Assembly: GCA_963840925.1 (NCBI GenBank)
Contig: CAWJAY010000037.1
Coordinates: 124,001 to 188,000, forward strand
Source: DATAOG01 sp963840925
GTDB lineage: Bacteria; Pseudomonadota; Alphaproteobacteria; Geminicoccales; Geminicoccaceae
DNA length: 64,000 nucleotides
Direction of reading: 5' to 3'
Shown: piece after piece, positions 60,725 to 64,000 of the stretch
Layout: the number at the start of each line of letters is the position of its first letter
Numbering within the stretch: position 1 is the first letter of the stretch
Program-made: the position numbers and the translations under genes
The notes under the pieces: model-generated
Seen by the model: only the letters and a program-made list of their open reading frames with translations
Told to the model about the DNA's origin: nothing
Databases searched by the model: none

Positions 60725-62537
60725 TTAAGCCTCGGCCGAGGCGGCCGCCTCCGCGCGCTGCTCGGCCGGACCCTTCCTGGCGCTAAGGTTGTGGGCGCTG
60801 TTGATCAGCCCGACGTGGGAGAACGCCTGCGGGAAGTTGCCGAGCTGGCGGCGCCGCACCGGGTCGTACTCCTCGGCCAGCAGGCCCACGTCGTTGCGCA
60901 GCGCGAGCAGGTCGCTCGAACAGCTCGCCGGCCTCGTCCCAGCGCCCAGCAGCGCGAGGTTGTCGACCAGCCAGAACGAGCAGGTGAGGAACGTGCCCTC
61001 GCCCGGCGGCAGGCCGTCGACCGCCTGCTCCGTGCGGTAGCGCTGGACCAGGCCGTCGTGGGTCAGCTCGCGCGGATCGCCTCGACCGTGCCGACCATGC
61101 GCGGGTCGCGCGGCGGCAGAAAGCCGACCAGCGGGATCATCAGCAGCGCGGCGTCCAGCGCCTTGCTGCCGTAGGACTGAACGAAGCTGTTGCGCTCGGG
61201 ATCGAAGCCCTTGGCGCAGACGTCGGCGTGGATCGCGCTGCGCAGCTCGCGCCAGCGCTCGACCGGGCCGGCGAGCCCGAAGCGCTCGACCGCCTTGACC
61301 GCGCGGTCGGCCGCGACCCAGGCCATGACCTTGGAGTGGGTGAAGTGCCGCGGCGGGCCGCGGACCTCCCAGATCCCCTGGTCCGGCAGCTGCCAGGCCT
61401 CCTCGAGGTAGCCGAGCAGCGCCTTCTCGACCGCCCAGGAGTCGTCCGCGCGGGCAGCCGAATTTGCGCGCGACGTGGAACGCGTCGCACAGCTCGCCGT
61501 AGACGTCGAGCTGCAGCTGCGCGCATGCGCCGCGTTGCCGATCCGCACCGGCCGGCTGTCCTCGTAGCCGGCGAGCCACGGCAGCTCCAGCTCCGGGGTC
61601 CGCCGCTCGCCGGCGACGCCATAGAGGATCTGCAGCTGCGAGGGCTTGCCGGCGGCGGCCCGCAGCAGCCATTCGCGCCAGGCCCGCGCCTCGTCCTTGA
61701 GGCCCGAGAGCAGGAAGGCGTAGAGCGTGAAGGTCGCGTCGCGGATCCAGCAGTAGCGGTAGTCCCAATTGCGGCTGCCGCCGAGGCGCTCGGGCAGCGA
61801 GGTGGTGCCGGCGGCCGCGATGCCGCCCGCCGGGCCGTAGGTCAGCGCCTTGAGCGTGAGCAGCGAGCGCGCACGGCGTCGCGCCAGTCCCCGTGACCCG
61901 ACAGCGGCCGGTCCAGTCGCGCCAGAACGCCACGGTCTCCTGCAGCAGGCGCCGCGGGTCGCGGCGCTCGGGCTCGGGCTCGTAGGACTGGAAGCAGCAG
62001 AGCCGGAACGGGACGGTCTCGCCCGCGCGCACCAGTGAACCGGCCGACGGTGCGGAAGTCCTTGCCTTCGAGCTCGACCGGCGTGTGCAGCGAAGCGCGT
62101 CCGGGCCCGCGATCGCGGTCAGGCCGTCGCTCGCCTTCTGCACCCAAGGCACGGTCTTGCCGTAGTCGAAGCGGAAGACCAGCTCGGTCGTCATCGGCGA
62201 CCTCGCCGGCCCGGCCCTCGACCAGGCGGACCAGGTCGACCACGTCACACTCGCCGCCGACCGGCATGAAGTCGATCACCGCGACCGCGCCGGTCGGGGT
62301 CTCGAACTCGGTCTCGAGGATCAGCGTGTCGCCCCGGTAGCGGCGGCGGGTCGCCCGGACCTCGCCCTCGGGCGCCAGCAGCCAGCGGCCGTTGTCGGCG
62401 TCGCCGAGCAGGGCGGCGAAGCAGGCGGCGGAATCGATCCGCGGCACGCACAGCCAGTCGATCGAGCCGTCGCGGCCGACCAGCGCCACCGTGTGGGTGT
62501 CGCCGATCAGCGCGTAGTCCTCGATCCTGCGCGCCAT
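60725..62537 (-). CDS. glycoside hydrolase family 15 (glucoamylase/trehalase-like), frameshifted
   Basis: ATG 62537 gives MARRIEDYALIGDTHTVALV and GRDGSIDWLCVPRIDSAACF, the trehalase-like N-terminal domain of bacterial GH15. Later pieces are GSRNWDYRYCWIRDATFTLY-like sequence (in frames between 61720 and 61800), LQLDVYGELCDAFHVARK and VRGPPRHFTHSKVMAWVAAD (catalytic-site W-E-V-R-G...H-S-K). Near the end come VGFLPPRDPRMVGTVEAIR, GEGTFLTCSFWLVDNLALLG and GNFPQAFSHVGLINSAHNLS. Many indels break it. Such enzymes release glucose from trehalose or alpha-glucans. The end is SAEA at 60725. Confidence 0.87.
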
Positions 62538-64000
62538 CAGCCGGGCGGCCTGCAGGAAGTCGAAGTCGCAGCCCTGGTCCGCGGGCAGCACGTGGTCGTG
62601 GTAGAGCCTGGCGTAGCCGCGCGCCGGCCGGCGCGGGCGCGGGCAGGGCGGCCCGGCGCCGGGCGAGCTCGGCCGGCTCGAGCAGCAGATCGAGCCGGCG
62701 CTTGGCGACGCTGAGGCGGATCCGATCGCCGCTCCGGACCAGCCCGAGCGGGCCGCCGCCCGCCGCCTCCGGCGTCACGTGCAGCACGATCGTGCCGAAC
62801 GCGGTGCCGCTCATCCGCGCGTCCGAAATCCGGATCATGTCCTTGACGCCGGCGCGCGCGAGCTTGCCCGGGATCGGCAGGTAGCCCGCCTCCGGCATGC
62901 CCGAGCCGCTCCTCGGTCCGGCGTTCTGCAGCACCAGCACATCGTCCGGCGTGACGTCGAGGGCGGGGTCATCGATCCGCGCCGAGAGATCTTCGAGGCT
63001 CTCGAACACGACCGCGCGGCCCTCGTGCTCGAACAGGCGCGGCATCGGCCGCGGAGCGCTTCAGGATCGCGCCGCCTGGCGCCAGCGAGCCGAACAGCGC
63101 GACCAGCCCGCCGACCTCCGAGATCGGCTCGGCCGAGCGGGCGGACGACGCTGCGGTCGACGTAGGCGGGCTCGCCTGCGAGCCGCTCCTCGAGGGTCTG
63201 GCCGGCGACGTTGCGGGTCTCGAGATGCGAGCAGCGCCGCAGCTCGCGCAGCACCGCCCCGAGCCCGCCGGCATGGAAGAAGTCCTCCATGTAGTGCGGC
63301 CCGGTCGGCTTGAGGTCGACCAGGACCGGGGTCGCATCCGAGAGCGCGTTGAGGCGCTCGAGGTCGACCGCGATGCCCGCGCGGCCGGCGATCGCGGCCA
63401 GGTGGAGAATGCCGTTGGTCGAGCCGCCGAGCGCCAGCAGGACGCGCAGCGCGTTGTCGACCGCGGCTGCGGTCACGACCTCCGATGGCCGCGGGCCGCG
63501 CTCGACCATCGCGACCGCATGCATGCCGCTCGCCTCGGCGGCGCGCAGGCGATCGGCGTGGACCGCCGGGATCGCCGCGGTGCCCGGCAGCGTCATGCCG
63601 AGCGTCTCGGCGAGGCAGGCCATCGTGCTGGCGGTGCCCATCACCATGCAGGTGCCGGCGGTCGTCGCGAGCCGGCTCTCGATCGCCGAGATCTCCTCGG
63701 CGCTCGATCGTGCCGGCGCGGTACTGCGCCCAGAACCGCCGGCAGTCGGTGCAGGCGCCGAGCCGCTGGTCGCCGTGCCGGCTGGTCATCATCGGCCCGG
63801 TCACGACCAGGATCGCGGGCTTGTCGGCCGAGAGCGCGCCCATCAGCAGCGCCGGCACGGTCTTGTCGCAGCCGCCGATCAGCACGACCGCGTCCATCGG
63901 CTGAGCGCGGATCATCTCCTCGACGTCCATGCTCATCAGGTTGCGGAACATCAGGCTGGTCGGGTGCAGGAACGGCTCGCCGAGCGAGATCACCGGGAAC
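62537..64000 (-). CDS. IlvD/Edd-family dehydratase (sugar-acid dehydratase-like), partial and frameshifted
   Basis: The 5' part lies beyond the right edge. From there the product reads MISLGEPFLHPTSLMFRNLM, MDAVVLIGGCDKTVPALLMG (Fe-S Cys and K), AILVVTGPMMTSRHGDQRLG, GACTDCRRFW (Fe-S Cys), GTASTMACLAETLGMTLPGT, LGGSTNGILHLAAIAGRAGI and IRISDARMSGTAFGTIVLHV. It ends RGYARLYHDHVLPADQGCDF with DFLQA. The C-terminus and DFDFL tail fit arabonate/xylonate-type dehydratases better than biosynthetic IlvD. At least five frame changes occur. As read, the frame joins the GH15 gene without a stop; one extra C explains this. Confidence 0.88.

Overview
The window looks like alphaproteobacterial chromosome. 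It is very GC-rich outside a few AT-rich control regions. It carries dapD-dapE, the def/fmt/truA cluster, small SRP RNA upstream of dnaX-ybaB-recR, an MmcB-type protein and a DUF2336 protein, all typical of that class. The family-level placement (Rhodospirillales or Geminicoccales-like) is only a guess.

Layout. (1) 1-4.3 kb is a graveyard of small broken genes: a methyltransferase tail, an OmpA-like protein, a Crp/Fnr-type regulator and an unrecognised minus-strand gene, with a few small ORFs. (2) 4.35-17.15 kb is a decayed or badly fragmented prophage: repeats and a tyrosine integrase, an excisionase-like HTH protein, a family A DNA polymerase, a winged-helix phage protein, small early genes, a SprT-like protease, an HK97-type portal, a collagen-like structural protein, HNH nuclease, P27-type small terminase and large terminase. 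No capsid, protease or tail gene follows. (3) 17.2-20.4 kb is a junction zone: an exported-looking gene cut by an IS1380-family element, an intact small tyrosine recombinase, then a GMC oxidoreductase missing its N-terminus. (4) 21.4-25.5 kb: VapC/Phd-type toxin-antitoxin pair and a marR-emrA-emrB efflux operon. (5) 25.6-34.6 kb: histidine phosphatase and ketopantoate-reductase-like gene, GGDEF/EAL protein, a 739-residue RTX protein, acyl-CoA dehydrogenase and FAD-linked oxidase. (6) 34.7-49.6 kb is the housekeeping block: dapD, dapE, membrane protein, truA, fmt, def, recR, ybaB, dnaX, SRP RNA, nudC, mmcB-like, DUF2336, dnaB, alr, mlaE, mlaF. (7) 49.6-53.1 kb: a large patatin-like phospholipase and an MNT-HEPN pair. 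(8) 53.1-57.2 kb: paaG-paaH-paaI-paaK of phenylacetate metabolism. (9) 57.3-64 kb: polyphosphate kinase, PfkB-type sugar kinase, GH15 glucoamylase/trehalase-like enzyme and an IlvD/Edd dehydratase running off the right edge.

Functional themes. Lysine/peptidoglycan precursor supply (dapD, dapE, alr), translation initiation and tRNA modification (fmt, def, truA), replication and repair (dnaX, ybaB, recR, dnaB), outer-membrane lipid transport (mlaE, mlaF), aromatic catabolism (paa) and carbon/polyphosphate storage (ppk, pfkB, GH15, dehydratase).

Sequence quality. Many conserved and normally essential genes (dapE, fmt, dnaB, alr, nudC) carry one or two single-base frameshifts, and ppk, GH15 and ilvD carry many. 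Two read-through ORFs (vapC, truA) are explained by one missing base each. Most of these are probably sequencing or assembly errors rather than decay, so the degree of real decay in the prophage cannot be judged from this sequence alone. I found no CRISPR array, no rRNA and no convincing tRNA, and nothing that proves a new system. The most interesting leads are the RTX protein with a duplicated module, the repeat clusters around the integrase and early phage genes, and the patatin next to an MNT-HEPN pair.
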